Source: Micromonospora peucetia
GTDB lineage: Bacteria; Actinomycetota; Actinomycetes; Mycobacteriales; Micromonosporaceae
DNA length: 64,000 nt
Assembly (NCBI RefSeq): GCF_900091625.1
Contig: NZ_FMIC01000002.1
Span: 7,068,001 to 7,132,000 of the forward strand
Reading direction: 5' to 3'
Shown here: one piece after another, positions 37,565-46,847 of the stretch
Numbering within the stretch: position 1 is the stretch's first letter
How the letters are laid out: the number at the start of each line of letters is the position of its first letter
Translations under genes and position numbers: made by a program
Notes under the pieces: model-generated
Database searches by the model: none
Told to the model about the DNA's origin: nothing
The model's input: the letters and a program-made list of their open reading frames with translations, nothing else

Positions 37565-39654
37565 TCGCCGGCGCCACGCACGACCCGCACGCCGTCCTCG
37601 GCGCCCACCCGGCCGACGGGCGGACGGTCGTCCGGACGCTGCGCCGGGGCGCCGCCGACGTCGCACTCGTCGTCGACGGCGAGCGGCACCCGATGCGGCG
37701 GGTGCACGACGTCGGCGTGTTCGAGGCGACGGTGCCGGGCGAGGTGCTCGACTACCGCGTCGAGGCCGACAGTCACCTCCACGACGACCCGTACCGCTAT
37801 CCGCCCACCCTGGGCGAGCTGGACCTGCACCTGATCGGCGAGGGTCGGCACGAGCGGCTCTGGGAGGCGCTCGGCGCCCGGGTCTTCGACGAGGGCGTGG
37901 CGTTCACGGTGTGGGCGCCCAACGCGCGCGGCGTGCGGGTCGTCGGCGACTTCACCGGCTGGGCACCGGACGACGGCTGGCCGATGCGTTCACTCGGCGG
38001 CAGCGGGGTGTGGGAACTGTTCGTCCCCGACGTCGGGGCCGGGGCCCGCTACAAGTACCGGGTCCTGGGCGCTGACGGGCACTGGCGGGACAAGGCCGAC
38101 CCCCTGGCGGCGTACGCGGAGGTGCCGCCGGCCACCGCGTCGGTGGTGCACCACTCGACGTACGAGTGGGGTGACGCCGACTGGCTGGCGCGGCGGGTCC
38201 GGCGGCAGCCGCACCAGGAGCCGATGAGCGTCTACGAGGTGCATCTCGGCTCGTGGCGTCCCGGGCTGAGCTACCGGGAGTTGGCCGAGCAGTTGACCGC
38301 GTACGTCACCGAGCTGGGCTTCACACACGTGGAGTTCATGCCGGTGATGGAGCACCCGTTCGGCGGTTCCTGGGGCTACCAGGTCACCGGCTACTACGCC
38401 CCGACGTCCCGCTTCGGTGACCCGGACGAGTTCCGGCACCTGGTGGACGCCCTGCACGCCGCCGGGATCGGCGTCATCCTGGACTGGGTGCCGGCGCACT
38501 TTCCCAAGGACGAGTGGGCCCTCGGGCGTTTCGACGGCACCCCGCTCTACGAGCACCCCGACCCGCGTCGCGGCGAGCACCCCGACTGGGGCACGTACGT
38601 CTTCGACTTCGGCCGCCCCGAGGTGCGCAACTTCCTGGTCGCCAACGCGCTCTACTGGTTCGATCAGTTCCACGTGGACGGGCTGCGGGTCGACGCCGTC
38701 GCCTCGATGCTCTACCTGGACTACTCCCGCCCCGAAGGGCAGTGGGTCCCGAACCGGCACGGCGGCCGGGAGAACCTGGAGGCGCTCGCCTTCATGCAGG
38801 AGGTCAACGCCACCGTCTACAAGCACCACGCCGGGGTGACGATGATCGCCGAGGAGTCGACCGCCTGGCCGGGCGTCACCCGCCCCACCGCCGACGGCGG
38901 GCTGGGCTTCGGGTTCAAGTGGAACATGGGCTGGATGCACGACACCCTGCTCTACACCTCGAAGGACCCGGTCCACCGGCAGCACCACCACCATCAGCTC
39001 ACCTTCTCCCTGGCGTACGCCTGGAGCGAGAACTACGTGCTGCCGATCAGCCACGACGAGGTGGTGCACGGCAAGGGCTCACTGGCCGCCAAGATGCCCG
39101 GCGACACCTGGCAGCGGCTGGCCAACGTGCGCGCCCTGCTGGCATACATGTGGGCGCACCCGGGCAAGCAACTGCTCTTCATGGGCTGCGAGCTGGCCGA
39201 CGACCGGGAGTGGAGCGAGGAACGGGGGCTCGACTGGTACCTGCTGCACGACCCGGCCCGGGCCGGCGTGCAGCGCCTCGTCGGCGACCTGAACCGCGTC
39301 TACCGGGGCACCCCGGCGCTGTGGGCGCAGGACACCGAGCCGGCCGGCTTCCGCTGGATCGCCGGTGACGACGTCGCCAACAACACCGTCTCGTTCGTCC
39401 GGATCGCCCCCGACGGCGCGACCCTGGTCTGTGTGGCGAACTTCTCCGCCCTGCCGCTGGAGGACTACCGGGTGGGGCTGCCGGCCGGCGGCACCTGGGC
39501 GGAGGTGCTCAACACCGACGCCCACCACTACGGCGGGTCCGGGGTGGGCAACCTGGGCGAGGTGCACGCCGAGGACGTTCCCTGGCACGGGCTGCCCGCC
39601 TCGGCGGCGCTGCGGGTGCCACCGCTCGGCGTGCTCTGGCTGCGCCGGGACTGA
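37552..39654 (+). CDS. glgB: 1,4-alpha-glucan branching enzyme
   Basis: This GH13_9 enzyme of 700 residues introduces alpha-1,6 branches into the glucan made by GlgE. It has two N-terminal carbohydrate-binding beta modules (about 5-95 and 105-210, the second with [17 protein letters not shown]), and the catalytic barrel. The nucleophile is Asp381 in [11 protein letters not shown], the acid Glu434 in [10 protein letters not shown], and the [11 protein letters not shown] segment follows. The ATG at 37552 is preceded by AGGAGG (10 nt) inside glgE, so translation is coupled. Confidence 0.95.
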   Translation: MDQLIAGATHDPHAVLGAHPADGRTVVRTLRRGAADVALVVDGERHPMRRVHDVGVFEATVPGEVLDYRVEADSHLHDDPYRYPPTLGELDLHLIGEGRHERLWEALGARVFDEGVAFTVWAPNARGVRVVGDFTGWAPDDGWPMRSLGGSGVWELFVPDVGAGARYKYRVLGADGHWRDKADPLAAYAEVPPATASVVHHSTYEWGDADWLARRVRRQPHQEPMSVYEVHLGSWRPGLSYRELAEQLTAYVTELGFTHVEFMPVMEHPFGGSWGYQVTGYYAPTSRFGDPDEFRHLVDALHAAGIGVILDWVPAHFPKDEWALGRFDGTPLYEHPDPRRGEHPDWGTYVFDFGRPEVRNFLVANALYWFDQFHVDGLRVDAVASMLYLDYSRPEGQWVPNRHGGRENLEALAFMQEVNATVYKHHAGVTMIAEESTAWPGVTRPTADGGLGFGFKWNMGWMHDTLLYTSKDPVHRQHHHHQLTFSLAYAWSENYVLPISHDEVVHGKGSLAAKMPGDTWQRLANVRALLAYMWAHPGKQLLFMGCELADDREWSEERGLDWYLLHDPARAGVQRLVGDLNRVYRGTPALWAQDTEPAGFRWIAGDDVANNTVSFVRIAPDGATLVCVANFSALPLEDYRVGLPAGGTWAEVLNTDAHHYGGSGVGNLGEVHAEDVPWHGLPASAALRVPPLGVLWLRRD

Positions 39655-40085
39655 GCCGGGCGTTCGTTGGTGCAGACGCGGAGATCCAGCACGAGCAGAC
39701 TGTCGGGTACGAGCGGCGCGGGCCGTTCCGGGGCCGGTGACCGAGACGCGTTCTGACTGGTTGTCGTCGGACGCCAGTCCGATCCGGACCGCGCCTTTCA
39801 CCTGGAACGCACTCATACCAGCACCACGAGCAGGAGCGCCATCTCCGACAACAAGCCGGGGCCACGACTCATCGCACGGGAGATCTTGGTAGGAATCGGC
39901 CCCTGGAGGGGACTTTTCCCACCAAGATCTCCCGTCATCCTGAAATGCGGAACGAGATTCCCGAAGTTTGGACGAAATCGGGCGGGATCGGCAGGGTCGG
40001 GGGCGGCGAGCAGGTACCCACAGGGGAACCCACTCGCCGGACAGACCGGCACGGCTTCGGCCGTACGACAGGCTTCTCTATCAGC
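39655..40085. other. Intergenic region with palindrome and a possible decayed ORF
   Basis: No intact gene is supported in these 431 bp. On the minus strand, a short frame from about 39816 (MSAFQVKGAVRIGLASDDNQ) and a neighbouring frame (PLVPDSLLVLDLRV) read protein-like for about 50 residues before breaking, which may be a remnant. The palindrome at 39876-39935 lies in the middle. The right part (39940-40085) has less G+C and nothing recognisable. Confidence 0.4.
39876..39935. repeat. Dispersed palindromic element, family 2, copy E
   Basis: ACGGGAGATCTTGGT (39876-39890) and ACCAAGATCTCCCGT (39921-39935) are perfect 15-bp arms. The inner parts (AGGAATCGGCCCC against GGGGACTTTTCCC) pair at most positions, giving a 60-bp hairpin with a tiny loop. 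It matches copy D at 34181 in arms, in the AGGAA...GGCCCCT block and in spacing. It lies between convergent glgB and the GHL10 gene. Confidence 0.78.
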
Positions 40086-42110
40086 TCAGAGCCGGGTGAT
40101 CCGGACGGCGTCGGCGACGACGTACCCCGTCGTGCTGGTCCAGCGGCTGACCCCGACGACCTGGCGCGTCCCCGCGGTGAGGTCGTAGGTGCCGAGCACC
40201 CGCCACTGGCCGCCGCCGGCGCGCTGGTCGACCCTGGCCGTCACGGTCCCGCCCGCCGTCGCCACCAGGTACGGCGTGGCGCTGTTGTAGCCGGGGTCGG
40301 CCGGGTACCAGACCTCGACCCGGTACGAGCCGGCGGCGGGCAGCGTCGCGCTGAACCAGGCCGGGTCGCTGACCGCCTGCGGTTCGGCGAACCGGTAGTT
40401 GGCGCCGTACCGCGCCGGGAGGTACGACGACGTGCCCCAGGTGGCGGCGGCGGTGAAGCCACCGGCGGTGGCGTTGTCCACGATCACGCTGAACGTGCCG
40501 CCGGTGCCGGTGACCACCCGCGCGTTGCTGGCCGGGCTCTCGTGGTGCAGCCGGTCCAGCCCGGTCACCAGGTAGCGGTAGGTGGAACCGGCTGCGGCGG
40601 TGGCGTCGGTGAACGTCCCGGTGCTGCCCGAGGCGCGGACCGTGCCGAGCAGGTTGCGGCCGTCGGCCAGATCGCAGGGGTCGACCGCGCCGTCACCGGG
40701 CAGCCGGTACACCGCGTACGCGGCCGTGCTGCCGGTCGCGCCGCGCTGCCAGTTCAGCGTGACGCCGCCGCTGCCGCGTACCGCCGAGGTGAGGTTCGGC
40801 GCGGCGGGCGCCGCGCCGCCCACCCCTGCCGGCGCCAGCGCGGGCCGGCGGTAGTGGTCGGTCGCCGCCCGGGAGACGGCGCCGATGCGGTCGGCGCGGA
40901 CGTCCTTGGCGCTGAAGTGGATGTCGCCGACGATCCGGGGGTACGCGCGGTTGAGCGTGAGGTGGTCGGTCAACTCGGCCGGGTCCTGCCAGGCGGCGTC
41001 CTGCCCGGACGCCCCGGCGCGGTAGGTGGCCTGCCCGACGAGCAGCTGTACGTTGGTGCCGGTCACGGTCTCGGACCACCAGCGGACCAGCTCCGCGTAG
41101 TCGGCCGAGGGGTGGCCGATGTGCCAGTAGATCTGCGGGGCGATGTAGTCGATCCAGCCCTGCTTCACCCAGCGGCGGGTGTCGGCGTAGATCGCGTCGT
41201 ACGACTGGAGGCCGGTGGTGCGCGAGCCGAGCGGGTCGGTGCCGGCGTTGCGCCAGATGCCGAACGGGCTCACGCCGAGCTTCACCCACGGCTTGACCGC
41301 CCGGATCTTGGCACTCATCTCCTGCACCAGCAGGTTGACGTTGTTACGCCGCCAGTCGCCGATGTTGCTGAAGCCGGCGCCGTACTGGGCGAAGGTGGCC
41401 TGGTCGGGGAAGCCCCCGCCGCTACCCGGGTACGGGTAGAAGTAGTCGTCCCAGTGCACCGCGTCGATGTCGTAGCGGTTGACGGCGTCCATCATGGCGG
41501 TCTGCACGAAGGCGCGGACGGCGGGGATGCCGGGGTTGTAGTAGAGCTGGCCGTTGTAGGCGACGGCCCAGCCCGGGTTCTTGCGGGCCGGGTGGCTGGC
41601 CGCCAGCTTGCTCAGGTCGGTGTGGTTGGCCACCCGGTACGGGTTGAACCAGGCGTGGAACTCCAGGTTGCGGGCGTGCGCCTCGGCCACCATGAAGGCC
41701 AGCGGGTCGTAGCCGGGATTGCCGCCCTGGGTGCCGGTGAGCCACTGCGACCACGGCTCGTAGGTCGACGGCCAGAACGCGTCAGCGGTCGGGCGGATCT
41801 GCACGACGACGGCGTTCATCCGCCGCTGCTTGGCCAGGTCGAGCCAGCCCCGGTATTCGGCCTGCTGGGCGGCCGGGGTGAGCCCGGTGCGGCTGGGCCA
41901 GTCGATGTTGGCCACGCTGGCGATCCACATGCCCCGGAACTGCCGTTTCGGGGTGGCCGGATCGGTCACGCAGGCCGCCTGGGCGGCCACCGGCACGGTG
42001 TCCGGCGCGGCGGGCGGGGAGGTGGGGGCGGCCGTGGGAACGGCTGCGCCGAGCGCCAGCGCCGCTACCAGCGCCAGCCCGGGAAGGAATCGACCATAAT
42101 CTCTGCGCAC
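40086..42110 (-). CDS. Secreted GHL10/DUF187 glycoside hydrolase with Fn3 and golvesin-like domains
   Basis: The protein has 674 residues: a signal peptide (about 1-45), a family-10-like glycosyl hydrolase barrel (about 55-390; FRGMWIASVANIDWPS, HAWFNPYR, HWDDYFYPYPG, YIAPQIYWHIG), an Fn3-like module (about 425-505) and a C-terminal golvesin/Xly-type binding domain (about 515-674; YRVEVWYPADPGYNSATPY). Such proteins act on extracellular or cell-wall glycans. The GTG at 42110 lies just after an A/T-rich TATATTTTC stretch and has no Shine-Dalgarno, so it may be leaderless. A GTTAC/GTAAC dyad lies upstream at 42137-42150. Confidence 0.82.
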   Translation of the reverse strand: MRRDYGRFLPGLALVAALALGAAVPTAAPTSPPAAPDTVPVAAQAACVTDPATPKRQFRGMWIASVANIDWPSRTGLTPAAQQAEYRGWLDLAKQRRMNAVVVQIRPTADAFWPSTYEPWSQWLTGTQGGNPGYDPLAFMVAEAHARNLEFHAWFNPYRVANHTDLSKLAASHPARKNPGWAVAYNGQLYYNPGIPAVRAFVQTAMMDAVNRYDIDAVHWDDYFYPYPGSGGGFPDQATFAQYGAGFSNIGDWRRNNVNLLVQEMSAKIRAVKPWVKLGVSPFGIWRNAGTDPLGSRTTGLQSYDAIYADTRRWVKQGWIDYIAPQIYWHIGHPSADYAELVRWWSETVTGTNVQLLVGQATYRAGASGQDAAWQDPAELTDHLTLNRAYPRIVGDIHFSAKDVRADRIGAVSRAATDHYRRPALAPAGVGGAAPAAPNLTSAVRGSGGVTLNWQRGATGSTAAYAVYRLPGDGAVDPCDLADGRNLLGTVRASGSTGTFTDATAAAGSTYRYLVTGLDRLHHESPASNARVVTGTGGTFSVIVDNATAGGFTAAATWGTSSYLPARYGANYRFAEPQAVSDPAWFSATLPAAGSYRVEVWYPADPGYNSATPYLVATAGGTVTARVDQRAGGGQWRVLGTYDLTAGTRQVVGVSRWTSTTGYVVADAVRITRL

Positions 42111-42152
42111 GAAAATATATTCAACGGCGTCGAGACGTTACGCAAGTAACCT

Positions 42153-42284
42153 TCACGACTTTCCCGGAGCGGGGTCATGTCGTGACGACACCCGGTAGCC
42201 GCTGCGGTCGCGCAGGGCCCACATGCGAGCCAGGAGGATGGCGCCAGCCACGGCAGCCACGACGAACGCTGCCTCGATGGCCAC
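42153..42284 (-). CDS. Possible small single-pass membrane protein, 43 residues
   Basis: A GTG at 42284, 4 nt after the App1-type gene's stop, opens a frame with an N-terminal hydrophobic helix (about 5-19: AAFVVAAVAGAILLA), then a basic-aromatic segment (RMWALRDRSGYR) and a polar tail. The positive-inside pattern and tight spacing suggest a real small gene in the same operon. No family is recognised, and no clear ribosome binding site is present, so translational coupling would be needed. Confidence 0.4.
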   Translation of the reverse strand: MAIEAAFVVAAVAGAILLARMWALRDRSGYRVSSRHDPAPGKS

Positions 42285-42288
42285 GATG

Positions 42289-43329
42289 TCAGACCAGGCC
42301 GGCGTCGCGCAGCAGCTTCCACAGCCCCGCGCCGTCGGGCGCGGAGAGCCACTTCTGCCCCACCGGTCCCGCCGACGACTCGCCGGCCGCGGCGGGCAGG
42401 CCACCGGCCAGCACCGCCTGCGTGGGCGACAACCGACGGATCGCCACCCCGGCCACGTTCTCCGGATGGGCCGCCGCGAACTCGCGGTAGATCTCCGGGT
42501 CGTGCTGCCCGTCGTCGCCGACCAGCAGCCACTTCACCTCGGGGAACTCCCTGGACAGCCGGGCCAGGGTGACCCGCTTGTGCTCCCGCCCGCTGCGGAA
42601 CCAGCGGTCGGCGGTCGGCCCCCAGTCGGTCAGCAGCAACGGCCCGGCCGGGTAGAGGTGCCGGGACAGGAACCGGGTCAGCGTCGGCGCAACGTTCCAG
42701 GCGCCGGTGGAGAGATAGAAGACCGGGGCGCCCGGGTGCGCGGTGACCAGCCGCTCGTAGAGCACCGCCATGCCGGGCACGGCGTTGCGGGCGTGCTCGT
42801 CGAGGACGAACGTGTTCCAGGCGGCCAGCAGCGGGCGGGGCAGCGCGGTGACCATGACCGTGTCGTCGATGTCGGAAAGGATGCCGAAGCGCACCTCCGG
42901 GTCGAGAATGCGCACCGGCGCCTCGACGGGCTCGGCGTCCGGCAGGCTGATCCGCACCGAACCCCAGCCGGGCGGCAGGTCCGCCTCGACGACGACGTCG
43001 ACGAACCCGCTGCGGTCGGCCCGCGCCTCGTGCCGCACCCCGCCGGCCTCGATGCTCACGGTGACGTGCTTGGCCGGCAGCGTGGTGAAGCTGCGCCACC
43101 CGCGCACCTTCTCCAGCCGGCCCCGCTGCCGGATGTCCGGCCGCCCCAGCAGCACCCGGCACATCACCCGCACCCAACCGGACCCGCCGTAGCCGGCGTA
43201 CGCGATGATGTTCGTCCGCCAGCCGGTACGCCGCAGCCGGCGCTCCACCAGCGAGTGCACGGCATCCTCGATCCGCGCGGCCCGGTGCAGGTTAGGTACG
43301 GCCAACTGGCCGGCGGGAGTGGGTGGCAC
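42289..43329 (-). CDS. App1-type phosphatidate phosphatase (DUF2183)
   Basis: This protein of 346 residues has an N-terminal beta-rich domain (about 35-140) and a HAD-like phosphatase domain starting at FGILSDIDDTV, where Asp153-x-Asp155-x-Thr157 is the DxDxT catalytic motif. The later FYLSTGAWNVAPTLTRFL and LLVGDDGQHDPEIY segments match the yeast App1-like C-terminal catalytic domain, which dephosphorylates phosphatidate. In bacteria the true substrate is unknown. The GTG at 43329 begins the homologous part. The gene is divergent from the GT-C protein. Confidence 0.8.
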   Translation of the reverse strand: MPPTPAGQLAVPNLHRAARIEDAVHSLVERRLRRTGWRTNIIAYAGYGGSGWVRVMCRVLLGRPDIRQRGRLEKVRGWRSFTTLPAKHVTVSIEAGGVRHEARADRSGFVDVVVEADLPPGWGSVRISLPDAEPVEAPVRILDPEVRFGILSDIDDTVMVTALPRPLLAAWNTFVLDEHARNAVPGMAVLYERLVTAHPGAPVFYLSTGAWNVAPTLTRFLSRHLYPAGPLLLTDWGPTADRWFRSGREHKRVTLARLSREFPEVKWLLVGDDGQHDPEIYREFAAAHPENVAGVAIRRLSPTQAVLAGGLPAAAGESSAGPVGQKWLSAPDGAGLWKLLRDAGLV

Positions 43330-43457
43330 GCCAGCAACCCTGCCACAGCCCGGCCACCTCGGCCACGCGAGGCGATCTTCCCCGACCGTGCTGCGCCGAT
43401 CCGCCCCACCCGGCCCCGGCGGCGTGAAACACTCCGGTCGGGACGACGACGGGGGCG

Positions 43458-45083
43458 TTGGTCGTGTCGCAACCAGTACGCAAGCGTGGACGGTGGCGCC
43501 CACGGCTCGACCGGCCGGCGCTCGTCGCGCTGCTGTTCGGGCTCGCCGGGGTCGGCTACCGGCTGATCCTGACCCTGCACACCGTGCCCGTCTCCAACAG
43601 CGACGAGGCGACGTTCGGGCTGGCCGCGCTGCACATCGCACAGGGCCGCGAGCTGCCGGTCTTTCTCTACGGGCAGCGCTACATGGGGGTGCTGGAGTCG
43701 TACCTGGCCGCGCCGCTGATCGCGGCGGCCGGGCCGAACTGGCCGCTGCTGCGCCTGCCGCTGCTGCTGCTCTACGCACTCTTCCTCTGGTTAATCCACC
43801 GACTGACCCGGCGGATCTGCTCGCCCTGGTTCGCCACCGGCGTCGTCGGCCTGCTGGCCCTCGGCGGAGAACGGGTGGTCCGGGACCAGCTCACCGTGGT
43901 CGGGGGCCGCCCGGAGGTCAAGGTCGCGGTGCTGCTGATGCTGCTGATCGCGGTGGGACTCGCCCGGGGCACGGTCCGGCACCGCCGGCTGGCCGTCGGG
44001 CTCTTCGGCCTGCTCGCCGGGGTGGCTGCCTGGTCGGACTGGCTGATCCTGCCCTACCTGGCGGTGGCCGCGCTGGCGCTGGTGTGGGTGGCCCGCCGGG
44101 AGCTGCTCGGCTGGGCCGGGGTACTGCTGCTGGCCGGGTTCGCCGTCGGGATCGCGCCGATGATCCGGGACAACCTCCTCGCCCCGCCCGGCGAGGACTC
44201 GCTGTCGGTGTTCCGCGAGATCAGCACCCGGGCCGGGCCGACCCCGTCGTGGTCGCGGCGGCTGGACGGCGGGCTATTGGAGGGGGTGCCGCTGGCCACC
44301 GGCCTCTGCCCGGTGGACGGCTGCGCCCGCTGGCAGGGGTGGTTCGGGCTGCTCTACCCGGTGCTGCTGGCCCTCGCCGCCGCGCTCGCCGTCCGCGCGT
44401 ACCGCCGGGCCGCGGGTGCCCCGCGCGGCGAGCGGGTCGGCCCGGTGGTGCACCTCGCGCTGGTCGTCGGCGCGGCGCTGACCATGCTGTCGTACGTGCG
44501 CAGCCCGCTCGCCGCCACCAGCCCGCTGGACAACGCCCGCTACCTGTCGGTGCTCCAGCTCTCCCTGCCGGCGGTGCTCTGGCCGCTCTGGGTGGCGGCG
44601 GTCGCCTGCTGGCGGGGCACGGTGGGGGTGCTCGGCCGGCTGGCCGGCGCGCTGGCCACCGCCGTGCTCGCCGCGCTGGCCGCGACCCTGCTGGTGGTCA
44701 CCGTGCTGTTCGCCACCACCGGCGCCGAGGCGTCCCGGGTCGAGGAACAGCAGGCCCGCGAGCTGGCCGACACGCTCCGCGCGGGCGGCCCACGCGAGGT
44801 GTACGGGGACTACTGGACCTGCAACCGGCTGATCTTCAACACGGCCGAGGAGGTGGTGTGCGGGGTGCTCGACGGCGACCTCACTCCCGGGCAGAACCGT
44901 TACCGGGCGTACTGGCGGCAGGTGGGGCGGGCCGACCGGCCCGGGTACGTGCTGGAGGCCGGCTCGGCGGCGGAACGACGGCTGCGCCGGCTGCTGGGCG
45001 ACCGGGCCGACGCCGCGCTGGTCACCGAGGTCGGCGGCTATCGCGTGTACCACCCGCAGACGCCGGTGCGGCCGTGGCGGTAG
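43458..45083 (+). CDS. Polytopic membrane protein, GT-C (GT39-like) glycosyltransferase candidate
   Basis: The protein has 541 residues and about nine to ten membrane helices, with a C-terminal soluble domain (about 420-541). The first extracytoplasmic loop contains SNSDEATFGLAAL, whose acidic residues match the catalytic Asp/Glu position of GT-C polyprenyl-phosphate-dependent transferases, and LYGQRYMGVLESYLAAPL follows as in GT39/PMT-like proteins. It would use a lipid-linked sugar outside the membrane. The start may be TTG 43458 or GTG 43464; GGGGG lies upstream. Confidence 0.65.
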   Translation: MVVSQPVRKRGRWRPRLDRPALVALLFGLAGVGYRLILTLHTVPVSNSDEATFGLAALHIAQGRELPVFLYGQRYMGVLESYLAAPLIAAAGPNWPLLRLPLLLLYALFLWLIHRLTRRICSPWFATGVVGLLALGGERVVRDQLTVVGGRPEVKVAVLLMLLIAVGLARGTVRHRRLAVGLFGLLAGVAAWSDWLILPYLAVAALALVWVARRELLGWAGVLLLAGFAVGIAPMIRDNLLAPPGEDSLSVFREISTRAGPTPSWSRRLDGGLLEGVPLATGLCPVDGCARWQGWFGLLYPVLLALAAALAVRAYRRAAGAPRGERVGPVVHLALVVGAALTMLSYVRSPLAATSPLDNARYLSVLQLSLPAVLWPLWVAAVACWRGTVGVLGRLAGALATAVLAALAATLLVVTVLFATTGAEASRVEEQQARELADTLRAGGPREVYGDYWTCNRLIFNTAEEVVCGVLDGDLTPGQNRYRAYWRQVGRADRPGYVLEAGSAAERRLRRLLGDRADAALVTEVGGYRVYHPQTPVRPWR

Positions 45084-45150
45084 GAACGGCCCGTACGCTG
45101 GCCGGACCGGCGCGCGCAGGCCGCGCCGAGCCCAGCCGAGGAGTCCACCG

Positions 45151-45948
45151 ATGCTCATCCTGCTGCCGCCCTCCGAGGGGAAGGCCGACGCCGGCACGGG
45201 CCGGCGGCTGGACCTCGCCCGGCTCTCCCTGCCGGAGCTGACCGGCGCCCGGGAGGAGGTGCTGACGGCGCTGGTGGCGCTCAGCGCCGACGGCGACGAG
45301 GAGGCGGCCCGGGCGGCACTGGGGCTCAGCGAGGGCCAGCGCGGCGAACTGCGGCGCAACGCCCGGCTGTGGGCGGCGGCCACCGCGCCCGCCGGCCACG
45401 TCTACACCGGGGTGCTCTACGAGGCGCTCGACCTCGCCACGCTGCCGGCGACCGCGCAGCGGGCCGCCCGCCGGTCGGTGCTGATCAGCTCAGGGCTGTG
45501 GGGCGCGGTACGCCTCACCGACCGGATCCCGCCCTACCGGTGCCCGATCGGGGCGAGGCTGCCGGAAGTCGGCGCCCTGTCGGCGTACTGGCGGCGGGCG
45601 CTCGCACCGGTGATGGCCACCGCCGTCGGCGACGGGCCGGTGCTCGACCTGCGCTCCGGCGCGTACGCGGCCACCTGGGCGCCCCGGGGCGAGTTGGCCG
45701 AGCGCACGGTGACCGTCCGGGTGCTGCACGAGCGGGAGGTCGACGGCGTGCCCGTCCGGTCGGTGGTGAGCCACTTCAACAAGGCGACCAAGGGCCGGCT
45801 GGTCCGCGACCTGCTGACCGCGGGCGCCCGACCGCGCACCGTCGGCGGGCTGCTGACCGCGCTGCGCGACCTGAAGTATCCGGTGCTGGAGCAGCCCGCC
45901 CCGGCCGGCCGGCCACGTCCGGTCGACGTGATCGTCACGGAGCTGTAA
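45151..45948 (+). CDS. yaaA: YaaA-family protein (peroxide stress, DUF328)
   Basis: This protein of 265 residues begins LILLPPSEGKA, the YaaA signature, and ends with the conserved core SHFNKATKGRLVRDLL. E. coli YaaA limits free iron and DNA damage under peroxide and has a DNA-binding fold. The ATG follows GAGGAG by 8 nt, and TACGCT at 45093-45098 may be the -10. It follows the membrane protein gene by 67 nt. Confidence 0.88.
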   Translation: MLILLPPSEGKADAGTGRRLDLARLSLPELTGAREEVLTALVALSADGDEEAARAALGLSEGQRGELRRNARLWAAATAPAGHVYTGVLYEALDLATLPATAQRAARRSVLISSGLWGAVRLTDRIPPYRCPIGARLPEVGALSAYWRRALAPVMATAVGDGPVLDLRSGAYAATWAPRGELAERTVTVRVLHEREVDGVPVRSVVSHFNKATKGRLVRDLLTAGARPRTVGGLLTALRDLKYPVLEQPAPAGRPRPVDVIVTEL

Positions 45949-46049
45949 GACAGCCGCAAGATTTCCTCAAGGCTGGGGCGGATCGGTTTCCCCGTCGGCG
46001 TCGACCAGCCACGGTAGAGGAACCCCGACGCCGACAAGGAGTGCCTGAG

Positions 46050-46727
46050 TTGGCTCCCGAACAGATCCTGCTCGACCGGCCGCGCCCGCCCTCGACCCCG
46101 CCGCCGCTGGACTGGTCGACCCTGGCCGACGCGTTCGAGGCCGCCTGCCTGCTGCGCTGCACGCCCCCGCCGGCCATCGCCGGTGCCCGTCGACCGGCGC
46201 CGGACCACCGCCCCCCGTCGGTGGAGTTCAACCGTGAGGAGGCGGCGCACCGGATGCGGCAGCTACTCGGTCGGCTGGACGTCCCCATCGTGCACGAGGT
46301 GGCCGTCGGCGGGCTGCGCCGCCGGTACGAGTTGCACCGGCTCTCCGTGCCCCGCCAGCACCAGCCCACGTACGCGAGAATGCTGGAGGCCGGCTGGCGA
46401 CAGGGCCGGCGCGAGCTGCTGGGCGGGCCGGTTCCCGGCGCGTCGACCGTACGGCGGGCGTGGCGGCCCCGGCTGGCCGCGGCGGCCTGGCGGGCCGCCC
46501 TGCTCGCCGGAGGCCGGCACGTCCGCCGGCACATCCTCGGCGTTCGGATCACCGACCGGGAACTGGCCGCCGTCCTGGTGCGCGGGGCCGCCCTGCTGGA
46601 CGTTCCGGCGCTGCTGCGCCCTGGCACCGGGTGTTACCTGGTCTGTGTCGCGGACGGCCCGGACCGCCAGCGGATCCTGCACAGCACCGCGCTGGGTCCC
46701 GCCGCCCACGTGCCCGATCGGGCCTGA
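46050..46727 (+). CDS. Hypothetical protein, 225 residues
   Basis: No family is recognised. The first 65 residues are Pro-rich with one amphipathic segment. Residues about 70-200 form a compact Arg/Ala/Leu-rich domain, with the segments NREEAAHRMRQLLGRLDVP and YARMLEAGWRQGRRELLGG, and a strand-rich end (CYLVCVADGPDRQRIL). No signal peptide or membrane helix is seen. TTG 46050 is chosen because AAGGAG is 8 nt upstream; GTG 46041 in the same frame would overlap that site. The coding bias of the frame is strong. Confidence 0.6.
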   Translation: MAPEQILLDRPRPPSTPPPLDWSTLADAFEAACLLRCTPPPAIAGARRPAPDHRPPSVEFNREEAAHRMRQLLGRLDVPIVHEVAVGGLRRRYELHRLSVPRQHQPTYARMLEAGWRQGRRELLGGPVPGASTVRRAWRPRLAAAAWRAALLAGGRHVRRHILGVRITDRELAAVLVRGAALLDVPALLRPGTGCYLVCVADGPDRQRILHSTALGPAAHVPDRA

Positions 46728-46847
46728 GCGCCGGATGAGCGCGATCGGGGTCGCCCGCCGAAACTGACCACCACCGTCGACCCACCCGCCGGGGCCGTAG
46801 CCCGACGGGCGGGTTGCGGGTTGCGGTGACGGCGCGCGCGGCGCAGA

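Noticed and set aside
39660..39816. Short minus-strand gene beginning MSAFQVKGAVRIGL
   Set aside because: The protein-like stretch ends after about 35 residues and continues in another frame. At most it is a decayed remnant, so it is mentioned only under the intergenic entry.
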